Source: Acanthamoeba castellanii str. Neff (Eukaryota; Discosea; Longamoebia; Acanthamoebidae). From it: DNA of 59,216 nt. The DNA lies in contig NW_004457640.1 of NCBI RefSeq assembly GCF_000313135.1, positions 17,514 to 76,729 of the forward strand. The letters run 5' to 3'. The position numbers were made by a program, and so were the translations under genes. Of the stretch, positions 8,693-20,600 are shown one piece after another. The notes under the pieces are model-generated. The model was not told where the DNA came from. It did not search any database and saw only the letters and a list, made by a program, of their open reading frames with translations. The first letter of the stretch is position 1; the number at the start of each line of letters is the position of its first letter.

Positions 8693-11600
8693 ATGGAGAC
8701 GGTCACCGCCGAGAGCGGGGCGGTCACTGTGGGCATGGAGGATGTGACCGCGGTGGAAAACTTCATCGCGGGCGTATGCCCCTATCTGCTCGGGGCATCG
8801 AAGGATGACATCACGTCGGCCCTGCACACCCCCGATGCCACTTTCAAGCTAAAGAAATTCGCAAGTGACCCCAAGAATCCCGTGCTCTTCATCAATCTTG
8901 CCGCACCTGACGATGAGGAGGTAGAGGAAGGGACCGTGAGTGCAGGTACACTCATCCCCTTACATTTCGTGAAATGCTCGGCCAAATGATGCTCAAAAGC
9001 TTTATCGCAATCAGGAGCGAAGCCGACGATTTCGATCGAGCTGGAGGTTTCGTTCGTGAATGAAAAGTCGAGCAGCGTTGCCATCATCAAGACGCAGCCC
9101 GATGCCGTTTTTGATGGCGGCAAGGACTTCGTGGGCCAGCTGCAAGTGATCAAGCTGAACGGCTCGCCATTCGATTCGCTGCACGCGTTTCTGCATCACT
9201 CCCTCAACCCCTTCTTCCGATCGTTCATGAAGGCGGGAGGCAAGAAGAGCGACAAGGATCCCAAGGGCGTCGTCGAAAAGAAGATGGCCGAGCTGGAGCT
9301 CACCCTCTACAACTGCAAGCAAAATGTACAGATCGAGCAGGTCAAGCTCTCCTTCCACCCCGACATTGCCCAAGCCGCCAAGAAGGTTCAAGCCCGCCCC
9401 TCTACGCGACTCGCTACTCCAAGTTTTGTTTGTTTTGGCCGCGGCTGCCTTTTACTCACGCCGTGCATGTTTAGGACGGCGGCCGTACGCTTCGAGTCGA
9501 GGACTTGGGCGAGCACGCCACGGAGACCCACTTCCTCAACTCGCTCCAGGCCATGGTGAACGTGTGGATTCGCAACATCCAGAAGGTCACCAAGCACGAA
9601 CGGTACCGCACCGCCGCCGCCGCCGCCACCACGTCGTTGCTAGTTCTCACCCTCGAAACCGCCATTTCAGAATCGAGACGATGCCGGCTGGCAGCGAAAC
9701 GCTACAGGAGATCAAGTTCTGGGTCGAGCTTGAGGGCGTCCTTCAGAACATCACCGACCAGCTCGAGACGCCCGAGTCCCGTACGTTCACACACACACAC
9801 ACCACACACAACCTTGAAGCCCGCGCTACGTACGCATAGGCTCATGCGACCCCTCTCCATCATCCTCCATGATCTGCGCAGAGTGCACCCTGAACGCGTT
9901 GAAGCAGGCCAAGCGCTTCCACGCCACGGCTGCATTCGACACGGACACGATCGGCCTCAAGAAGGCCAAGGAGGTGGTGGCCCAGTACAAGCCCATGATG
10001 AAGGACTTCCCCATCGACGACCTCCTCACCGCGGCCGAGGTGAGCAAGATCTCCGAGGCGGTCAAGGCCATCTTCACGCACCTCAAGCGCACGAAGAACG
10101 CCTACTATCCGATCAACCGCTACCTGCAGCTCGTCGAGGCCATCTCCCGGGACCTGTGCAGCAAGGTGCTGAGCATCCTCCGCACCAAGCGGCTCATGCA
10201 CATGAGCTACGCCGACTTCGACCGGGTCACCGGCGACTGCAAGCAAGTCTTTGCCGTGTGGGAGGACGAGTTCGAGTCCTTCCGCGACTCCATCCGCGAG
10301 ATCGCCAAGAAGCGAAACAAGGAGAAGATCCCGCTCAAGATCAACGCTGAGAACCGGCAGCTCCAGGAGCGCATCGACGAGGTGCGCAAGTTCAGGCAGC
10401 AGCACGAGGAGCTCCACGGCGTTGTCTCGCGCGTGCTGCCCAGCGGCGTGGCCGGTCCCGGCGGCATCAACCCCAGCAAGGAGATTCACGAGGCCTACCA
10501 GCTCGTCATCCAGCTCGACGTCCTCGACCTCTCGCCCGAGGGCGCGGAGGCCTGGCGCGCCGGTGTCAAGAAGTATGAGGTACGGCACCTCATCACTGCT
10601 CGAAGCTCTCTTTCCGCTCTCCCACACGACACAGGTTCTTACGGTTCTCTCTTTTCGTTTCCTCTACTGTGCAGGGGAGGATCGATCGCGTGGAGACGCA
10701 CATCACGGACCAGCTCTGCGACAGGCTCGCCACGGCCAAGAACGCCAGCGAGATGTTCCGCGTGTTCAGCAAGTTCAACGCCCTCTTCTTCCGCCCGCGC
10801 GTGCGCGAGGCCATCCAGCTCTACCAGGCCCAACTGATCGAGCGCGTCAAGGACGATATCAAGTACGGCTTGTTCCTGCGAGCGCATCATTTTTTAATTC
10901 TTTTTATTCGGTGCTGACGTGGCTCGTGGCTCGTCGTAGGGTCTTGCACCATAAGTTCAAGCAGCAGTACTCCAACTCGGAGGCCTCCTACATGGCCCAG
11001 CTGCGCGATCTGCCGCCGATTGCGGGAGCCATCATCTGGGCCACCCAGATTGAGCGCCAGCTGGCCGCCGAGATGAAGCGCGTCGAGGACATCCTGGGCA
11101 AGGGCTGGGAGGTCGACGTGCAGGGCCAGAAGCTCAAGGCCGACGGCGAGCGCTTCCGGCGCAAGCTCAACACGAGCGTCATCTTCGAGGAGTGGGTCAA
11201 GGACGTCGAAAGCCGCAACTTCCAGATCTCCGGTCGTCTGCTGGACGTGGCGCGGAAGGGCGCCAAGCTCAACCTCGACGTGCACTTCGACCCGCAGATC
11301 ATCACCCTCTTCAAGGAGGTCCGCAACCTGCAGGCGCTCAACTTCCGCGTGCCGCTGCAGATCATCCTGCTGGCCTCCAGCGCCAAGCAGGTCTACCCGT
11401 TCGCCGTCTCCCTCAAGGAGTCGGTCCGCACCTACATTCAGGTACGCCAGTCATGCATGACATTTCTCACCCCCTCTCGGCTCGTGGGCTGAGGTGCTGA
11501 CGCTCCCTATGCGGACAGTCCTGCGCGCGCGTGGGCGGTGAAGTGGCGCCGCTCGTTGCGGCCTACAAAAAGGACGTACAGACGCTTCTCAACGAGGGCT

Positions 11601-14600
11601 TCCACTCCAAGTGGGAGGCCGGCTCCAAGCTGGAGCCCTACGTGCGCCGCCTTGCCGACGCCGTTTCCACCTTCCGGTCCGTATTTTCATTGATGTTATC
11701 ATTATTATACCCCGCTTGATTACTCACACGTCCGCTCCCCAAACAACAGGGACAAGGTGGACGAGCTGCTGACCAAGCACGAGAAGATCGTGCAGTGTAT
11801 GGAGCAGCTGGGCAGCTGCCCCATCCACGGCCCTGCGCTGCACAGGATCGCGTCGAAGCTGCAGGAGGCTGTGGACGAGCTCAACCTGGCCGGGTACTCC
11901 AACCTGGACGCCTGGGTGCGTCGGCTGGACAAGCAGCTCGAGGCCATCCTCACCGAGCGGCTGCTGCATGCCCTCGACGCCTGGCTCTCGACTTTCTCCA
12001 CCGACGGCTCCGCGCCCGCCGCCGACGGTCAGGGCAGCGGATCCGATGCGCTCGTCGTGGCGGGCGGCGACTCGTCGTCGTCCCCGCGGAAGGACGCCCA
12101 GGAAGCGGCGCGCCACCGGCCGCTGATCCGTACGTCGGTGCACGAGGTGCTCATCCGAAACCAGATGATGCACCTGCAGCCGCCCCTGCACCACGCGCGC
12201 CAGACGTTCCTGCAGCAGCTGTCGGCCTACCTGGGCACCATCTGCGACCTGCCGCGGCTGCAGAGCTCGCGGTACGACGCGTCGCTGTCGCACAAGAAGG
12301 ACGCCGAGCGCGCACCGCCGCCGACGTACCGGCACCTGCTGGCGCGGCTGCCGGAGGGCGCCCTGCGCAAGGTCTACGAGGCCATTGAGGAGCGGCTGCG
12401 GCAGGTGTCCGAGTACGTGGACATCTGGCTGCAGTACCAGGCCCTGTGGGACATGGAGGCGTCGACGGTGTTCAACCGGCTGGGCGAGGACCTGAGCCTG
12501 TGGCAGCGGCTGCTCGAGGAGATCAAGCGCTCGCGGCGCACGTTCGACAACTCGGAGAGCGAGAAGCGGTTCGGGCCGGTGGTGGTGGTCTACGGCCAGG
12601 TGCAGTCGTCGGTGTCGCACAAGTACGACCTGTGGCACAAGGACATCCTGCAGCGCTTCGCCAGCCGCATGAGCGAGGCCATGCGCGCCTTCTACGCCAC
12701 CATCAGTGGCGCGCGCACGGAGCTCGAGCGGCACCAGGTCGAGGCCGAGTCGACGGCCGACGCGGTGGTGTTCATCCTGCGCGTGCAGGAGATCCGCAAG
12801 AGCCTGCCCGCCTGGGGCGAGGAGCTGCGCACCTACGCCAACGGGCAGGAGCTGCTGCGGCGCCAGCGCTACAGCTTCCCGGCCGACTGGCTCGAGTACG
12901 ACATGGTCGACGGCGAGTGGCACGTGTTCAACGAGATCCTGCAGCGCAAGACCGACTCGCTCAACGCGCAGATCCCGTCGCTGCAGATGAAGGTGGCCGC
13001 CGAAGCCAAGCTGCTCGACGAGCGCATCCGCCAGTTCGCCGACGACTGGGCCGCGCAGCGCCCGGTGTCCGGGGACACGCGCCACTCGGCCGCGCTTGAC
13101 ACGCTCCGCATCTTCGACGGGCGGCTGGTGCGGCTCAAGGAGGAGCACACGCGCATCGCGGCGGCCAAGCAGGCGCTCGACCTGGAGCCCTCGGGCGAGG
13201 ACCAGCTGGGCGCCATTGAGGAGGAGATGCGCGACCTCAAGGAGGTGTGGTCCAAGCTCGCGCAGGTGTGGGCCAACCTCGACCAGCTCAAGGAGACCCC
13301 CTGGTCGGCCGTCATGCCGCGCAAGGTGCGCCAGGCGCTCGACGACATCCTGGCGGCGCTTAAGACGCTGCCCAACCGCGTGCGCCAGTACTCGGCCTTT
13401 GAGCACCTGCAGACCACGGTCAAGGACTACCTCAAGGCCAACGTCGTGGTGGCCGACCTGCACTCGGAGGCCGTCAAGGAGCGCCACTGGAAGGAGCTGC
13501 GGCGCAAGCTCAACGCGCAGTGGCTGCTCAACGAGCTCACGCTGGGCGACGTGTGGGCCACCGACGTCAACAAGTACGCCGGCCTCTACAAGGAGGTCAT
13601 CCAGCGCGCGCAGGGCGAGCTCGCCCTCGAGGAGTTCCTCAAGCAGGTGCGCCAGTACTGGGAGACGGCCGAGCTCGACCTGGTCAACTACCAGAACAAG
13701 TGCCGCCTCATCCGCGGCTGGGACGACCTCTTCGCCAAGCTCGCCGAGCACTCCAACTCGCTGGGCGCCATGCGCATGTCGCCCTACTTCAAGGTCTTCG
13801 AGGAGGAGTCCACCGGGTGGGAGGACAAGCTCTCGCGCCTCCAGAACCTGTTCGACGTGTGGATGGACGTCCAGCGCCGCTGGGTCTACCTGGAGGGCAT
13901 CTTCTCCGGCTCGGGCGACATCCAGCACCTGCTCCCGCAGGAGTCGGCCCGCTTCCGCGCCATCAACACCGAGTTCGTCGCCCTCCACAAGAAGGTGAGC
14001 GCCGCCCCGCGCGTGCTCGAGGTGCTCCACATCGAGGGCATCCACCGCCAGATGGAGCGCCTCGCCGACCTCCTCGCCAAGATCCAGAAGGCACTCGGTG
14101 AGTACCTCGAGCGCCAGCGCTCCGCCTTCCCGCGCTTCTACTTCGTCGGCGACGAGGACCTGCTCGAGATCATCGGCAACAGCCGCGACATCGTCAAGAT
14201 CCAGAAGCACCTCCGCAAGATGTTCGCCGGCCTCGCCGCCCTCGTGCTCGACGACTCGCAGACCGAGATCCTGGGCATGGCCTCGCGCGAGGGCGAGACC
14301 GTCATGTTCAAGCGCGTCGTCTCGCTCAAGGACCACCCCAAGATCTACGAGTGGCTCGCCCAGGTCGAAAACGAGATGAAGCACACCCTGGCCTCGGCCA
14401 CCGCCGACGTGCTCGCCGAGATGAACGCCCTCCAGCCGCAGGGTCCCGACGCCCCGCTCGACGTGCCCGCCTACCTGGGCTGGATCGACCGCTGCCCCGC
14501 GCAGCTGCTGCTCATCGCCACCCAGATCGGCTGGACCCGCCAGGTGGAGGACGCCCTCACGGCCGCCGCCTCCGGTGGTGGCTCGCAGGCCCTCGCGGCC

Positions 14601-17600
14601 GTGGTGGCCGACGTGGAGACCAAGCTGGCGCACCTGGCCGACGCCGTGCTGGAGGACATCCCGGCGATGAAGCGCAGCAAGCTCGAGTACCTGATCACCG
14701 AGTGCGTGCACCAGCGCGACGTCACGCGGCAGCTCGTGGCCGACGGCGTGGCGTCGGCGGCCGACTTCGCGTGGCTCTACCAGATGCGCTTCTACTGGGA
14801 CGAGACGGCGGATTCGTTCCTCAAGAAGGTGGTCATCCGCATGGCCGACGCGTCGTTCGCCTACGGGTGGGAGTACCTGGGCGTGGCCGAGCGCCTCGTG
14901 CAGACGCCGCTCACCGACCGGTGCTACCTGACGCTCACGCAGGCGCTCGAGAGCCGCATGGGCGGCAGCCCGTTCGGCCCGGCCGGCACGGGCAAGACGG
15001 AAACGGTCAAGGCGCTGGGCCAGCAGCTGGGCCGGTTCGTGATCGTGTTCTGCTGCGACGAGAACTTTGACTTCCAGGCCATGGGCCGCATCTTCGTGGG
15101 CCTGTGCCAGTGCGGCGCGTGGGGCTGCTTCGACGAGTTCAACCGGCTCGAGGAGCGCATCCTGTCGGCCGTGTCGCAGCAGATCCAGGCCATCCAGCTG
15201 GCGCTCAAGGAGAAGGCCAAGGAGGTGGAGATCATCGGCAAGGCCGTCAAGGTCAACCAGTCCATGGGCGTGTTCGTCACCATGAACCCGGGCTACGCCG
15301 GGCGGTCCAACCTGCCGGACAACCTCAAGCAGCTATTCCGCGGCGTGGCCATGATCCAGCCGGACCGCGAGCTCATCGCGCAGGTCATGCTCTACTCGCA
15401 GGGCTACCGCACGGCCGAGCGGCTGGCCAGCAAGGTGGTGCCCCTGTTCAAGCTCTGCGAGGAGCAGCTCTCGGCCCAGTCCCACTACGACTTCGGCCTC
15501 CGCGCGCTCAAGTCAGTGCTCGTGTCGGCGGGCAACATCAAGCGCCAGACTCCGACGCCGGGCGACCTCGACGAGGCCGGCATCCAGGCCTTCGAGCAGG
15601 AGATCCTCCTCCGCTCCATCTGGGAGACCGTCACGCCCAAGCTCGTCGCCTCCGATGTGCCCCTCTTCACGGGCCTCCTCTCCGACGTGTTCCCGCGCGT
15701 CGCCGTCGTCGCCACCGAGCTCGCCGTGCTGCGCGACCACATCGCCGCCATCTGCCGCGAGCGCCACCTGGTGCCGGCCCCGCAGTGGATCGACAAGCTC
15801 GTGCAGCTCTACCAGGTGCTGCTCCTCCGCCACGGCTGCATGATGGTCGGACCCTCGGGCTCGGGCAAGACCGCGTCGTGGGCCGTGCTCCAGAAGGCCC
15901 TCGAGCGCATGGACGGCGTGGAGACCAAGGCCTACGTGCTCGACCCCAAGGCCATCACCAAGGACAGCCTCTTTGGCACCCTCGACGCCACCACCCGCGA
16001 GTGGACCGACGGCCTCTTCACCGCGCTCCTCCGCAAGATCGTCGACAACCTCCGCGGCGAGGCCCACAAGCGCCACTGGATCATCTTTGACGGCGACGTC
16101 GACCCCGAGTGGGTCGAGAACCTCAACTCGCTCCTCGATGACAACAAGCTCCTCACCCTGCCCAACGGCGAGCGCCTCGCCCTCCCCAACAACGTGCGCG
16201 TCATGTTCGAGGTCCAGGACCTCAAGTACGCCACCCTGGCCACCGTCTCCCGCTGCGGCATGGTCTGGTTCTCCGAGGAGACCCTCACCACCCAGATGCT
16301 CTTCGCCCGCTACCTCACCCGCCTCCGCGAGGAGCCCTTCGACGAGCAGGAGCGCGACCAGCTCCTCCGCCGCCGCACCGTCACCGACGGCCCCAAGGTA
16401 TGATTTATTTATTTATCTATTTGTGTATTTGTTATTTCCAGTCTGGCCACACACCACCGAAACACCCTCCACGCCTGGGTTCGTTGGCTGCCTCTGCGCC
16501 ACCTCGCGTGGCCATGCGGAAGGCGGGTTTAATGCCGAGGCCACAACAATTTGGGGCGCGGGTGTGGGACGTCGCACTAGCCGGCGATCGGCGCGACCAC
16601 GTCCTCTCCCGCCCCCTACATTCACAATAGCACACGCACATATACTACACCACACGATAACAACACGACAACCACAACGTTGACTAACCGCTTGGGCGAT
16701 AAATGTGTGTATTCAGGACGAGTGGGTGCCGCCGGGTCTCCAGGTGCAGCGCCAGGCCGCCGATGTGCTGGCGCCGCTGCTGGCCGAGGAGGGCCTCGTG
16801 GAGAAGTGCCTGACGTGGGTCGCAGGGCGCGACTCACACATCATGGACCTCACGCGGCTGCGCGTGATCGAGGCCATGTTCTCGCTGGTCAACAAGGGCG
16901 TGGTCAACGTCATCGAGTACAACCAGAACCACGCGGACTTTGCGCTGCCCGTGGACGTGGCCGACCGCTACGTAGCCAACCGGCTGTGCTACTCGATCAT
17001 GTGGGGCTTCGGCGGGTCGATGCCGCTGGTGGAGCGCGAGGCCCTGGGCGGCTTCATCGCCGGGCAGACGACGCTGCCCATGCCACCGCTCACCGAGTCG
17101 ACGTCGCTGCTGGACTACTGGCCGTCGGTGGAGGACGGCGAGTGGAAGCCGTGGACGGTGCGGGTGCCGCAGGTCGAAGTGGAGTCGCACCTGGTGGCGT
17201 CGCCCGACGTGGTCATTCCGACGGTGGACACGGTGAGGCACGAGGACGCGCTCAAGGCGTGGCTGGCCGAGCACCGGCCGGTGGTACTGTGCGGCCCGCC
17301 GGGGTCGGGCAAGACGATGACGCTCATGTCGTCGCTCAAGGCGCTGCCGGACCTGGAGCTGGTGTCGCTCAACTTCTCGTCGGCGACGACGCCCGAGCTG
17401 CTGCTGAAGACGTTCGACCAGCACTGCGAGTACAAGCGCACGCAGGAGGGCACCGTGCTGCAGCCCACGGTCATGGGCAAGTGGCTGGTGATCTTCTGCG
17501 ACGAGTGCAACCTGCCGGCGGCCGACAAGTACGGCACGCAGCGCGTGATCACGTTCCTGCGGCAGCTCGTGGAGCAGAACGGCTTCTGGCGCACGAGCGA

Positions 17601-20600
17601 CCACCAGTGGATCACGCTGCACCGCATCCAGTTCGTGGGCGCCTGCAACCCGCCCACCGACGCCGGGCGCGTGCCGCTCACGCACCGGTTCCTGCGCCAC
17701 GTGCCGCTCCTCCTGGTGGACTTCCCGTCGGCCGAGTCGCTGCGCCAGATCTACGGCACCTTCTACCGCGCGCTGCTCAAGCTGCAGCCGGCCCTGCGCG
17801 GCCACGCTAGCGCGCTCACCGAGGCCATGGTCGAGTTCTACCTGGCCTCGCAGCAGCGCTTCGTGCCCGACATGCAGGCCCACTACATCTACTCCCCGCG
17901 CGAGCTCTCGCGCTGGATGCGCGCCCTGCTCGAGGCCCTCAAGCAGGTCGAGGGCCTCGCCCTGGAGGACCTCATGCGCCTGTGGGTGCACGAGGGCCTG
18001 CGCCTCTTCCAGGACCGCCTGGTGAGCCGCGACGAGGCCCGCTGGACCGACGAGACCATCGACGCCATCGTGCTCAAGCACTTCCCGAGCCTCGACCCGC
18101 GCTGCCTCGCGCGCCCGATCCTCTTCTCCAACTGGCTCTCCAAGGAGTACGCCCGCGTAGAGCGCGAGGCCCTCCGCGACCACGTCAAGGCCCGCCTCAA
18201 GGTCTTCTACGAGGAGGAGCTCGACGTGCCGCTCGTCGTGTTCGACGAGGTGCTCGACCACATCCTCCGCATCGACCGCGTGCTCCGCCAGCCCCAGGGC
18301 CACGCGCTCCTCATCGGCGTCTCGGGCGGCGGCAAGACGGTGCTGTCGCGCTTCGTGGCGTGGATGAACGGCCAGTCGATCTTCACCATCAAGGTCAACA
18401 ACCGCTACACGGCCGAGGACTTTGACGACGACCTGCGCCACGTCATGAAGCGCGCCGGCTGCAACGACGAGCGCATCTGCTTCATCTTCGACGAGTCCAA
18501 CGTGCTCGACTCGGCCTTCCTCGAGCGCATGAACACCCTCCTGGCCTCAGGCGAGGTGCCGGGCCTCTTCGAGGGCGAGGAGTGGACCTCGCTCATGCAC
18601 GCCTGCCGCGAGGCCGTCCAGCGCCACGGCCTCCTGGCCGACACCGAGGACGAGATGTACAAGTGGTTCACCCTCCAGGTGCGCCGCAACCTCCACATCA
18701 TCTTCACCATGAACCCGGCCTCGCCCGACTTCCACAACCGCTCGGCCACCTCGCCGGCCCTCTTCAACCGCTGCGTGCTCGACTGGTTCGGCGAGTGGTC
18801 CCCGTCGGCGCTCTTCCAGGTCGGGTCCGAGTTCACCCAGAACGTCGACCTCGACGACCCGGCCTACCGCATCGCGCCCGACGCGCTCCTCCTGCCCGAC
18901 CTCGCCGACCTCCCGCTCGCCGGCTCCGGCGGCGTCGTGGGCGGTGCGCCCGACGCGCTGTCGCACCGCGAGGCCGTGGTGGCGGCGTTGGTCTACATCC
19001 ACGGCACCATCAACGAGGCCAACCTGCTGCTGCACCGGCAGGCGGGCCGGTCCAACTACGTGACGCCGCGGCACTACCTGGACTTCATCTCGCACCTGGT
19101 GCACCTGGTGGGCGAGAAGCGCGAGGAGCTCGAGGAGCAGCAGCTGCACGTGAACGTGGGCCTGCAGAAGCTGCGCGACACGCAGCAGCAGGTGGCCGAC
19201 CTGCAGAAGAGCCTCCAGGAGAAGAGCAAGGTGCTCGAGGCCAAGCAGGCCGAGGCCAACGAGAAGCTGGCGCAGATGGTGCAGGACCAGCAGGTGGCTG
19301 AGCAGAAGCGCGCCGCCGCGCAGGTGCTCTCCGGCCAGATGGAGAAGCAGAACGCCGAGATCCAGGTAAAGAAGGAGCGCGCCTACGCCGACCTCGAGAA
19401 GGCCGAGCCCGCTGTCGAGGAGGCCCGCAGCGCCGTGTCGGGCATCAAGAAGGAGCACCTCGAGGAGATCCGCGCCCTCGCGCGTCCGCCCGAAAAGGTC
19501 AAGAAGACCCTCGAGGCCGTCTCCATCCTGCTGCACCACAAGAAGCTCGACTGGAACAACACGCGCAAGCTGCTCATGGACAAGGCCTTCATCCCGTCCA
19601 TCGTCCAGTTCGACTCCAACGCCATCTCGGCCAAGGACCGCCAGGCCATCCAGGCCGAGTACCTCTCCGACAAGGAGTTCAACTTTGAGAGCGTCAACCG
19701 CGCCTCCAAGGCCTGCGGCCCGCTCGTGTCGTGGATCATCGCCCAGATCTCCTACTCTGATATCCTCAACCGCATCCAGCCCCTGCGCCAGGAGGTGGCC
19801 GACCTCGAGGCCGCCGCGAGCGACCTGGCGCGCAAGCAGGACGAGCTGCAGGCCACGATCGCCGACCTGGAGCGCTCGATCGGGCGCTACAAGGACGAGT
19901 ACGCAGCGCTCATCGCGCAGGCGCAGGCCATCAAGACCGAGATGGCGACGGTGGGGGCCAAGGTGGAGCGCTCGATCGCGCTGCTGTCCAACCTCTCGTC
20001 GGAGCGCGACCGATGGGAGGCCTCGTCGGCGGCGTTCAAGGCCGCCATGGCGACGGTGGTGGGCGACTCGATCCTGGCGGCGGCCTTCGTGGCCTACATC
20101 GGCGTGTTCGACCAGCGCTACCGGGCCATGCTCCTGACGCAGTGGAAGGCGCGTCTCACCGACCTGGGCCTCACCTTCAAGCCCGACCTCTCGGTGATCG
20201 AGTACCTGTCGGACTCGGACCGCCGGCTGGCGTGGCAGGCCAACTCGCTGCCGGCCGACGAGCTGTGCGTGGAGAACGCGATCATGCTGGAGCGGTTCAA
20301 CCGGTACCCGCTCGTGATCGACCCGTCGGGCCAGGCCTCGGAGTTCCTCATGCAGCAGTACCGCGAGCGCAAGATCAAGAAGACGTCGTTCCTCGACGCC
20401 GCCTTCATGAAGAACCTCGAGTCGGCGCTGCGGTTCGGCACGCCGCTGCTCGTGGAGGACGTGGAGTCGATCGACCCGGTGCTCAACCCGGTGCTCAACA
20501 AGGAGATCCGCAAGACGGGCGGCCGGATCCTCATCCGGCTGGGCGACCAGGACGTGGACTTCTCGCCCTCGTTCGTCATCTTCCTCTCCACGCGCGACCC

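Noticed and set aside
14102..14105. Possible GTGAGT donor inside the long dynein exon
   Set aside because: The reading frame continues in conserved dynein sequence, so splicing here is not needed.
11724..14711. 995-residue open frame antisense to dynein
   Set aside because: Composition artefact of a G/C-ending codon bias; Leu/Val/Arg/His-rich with no motifs, and the sense strand is unambiguous dynein.
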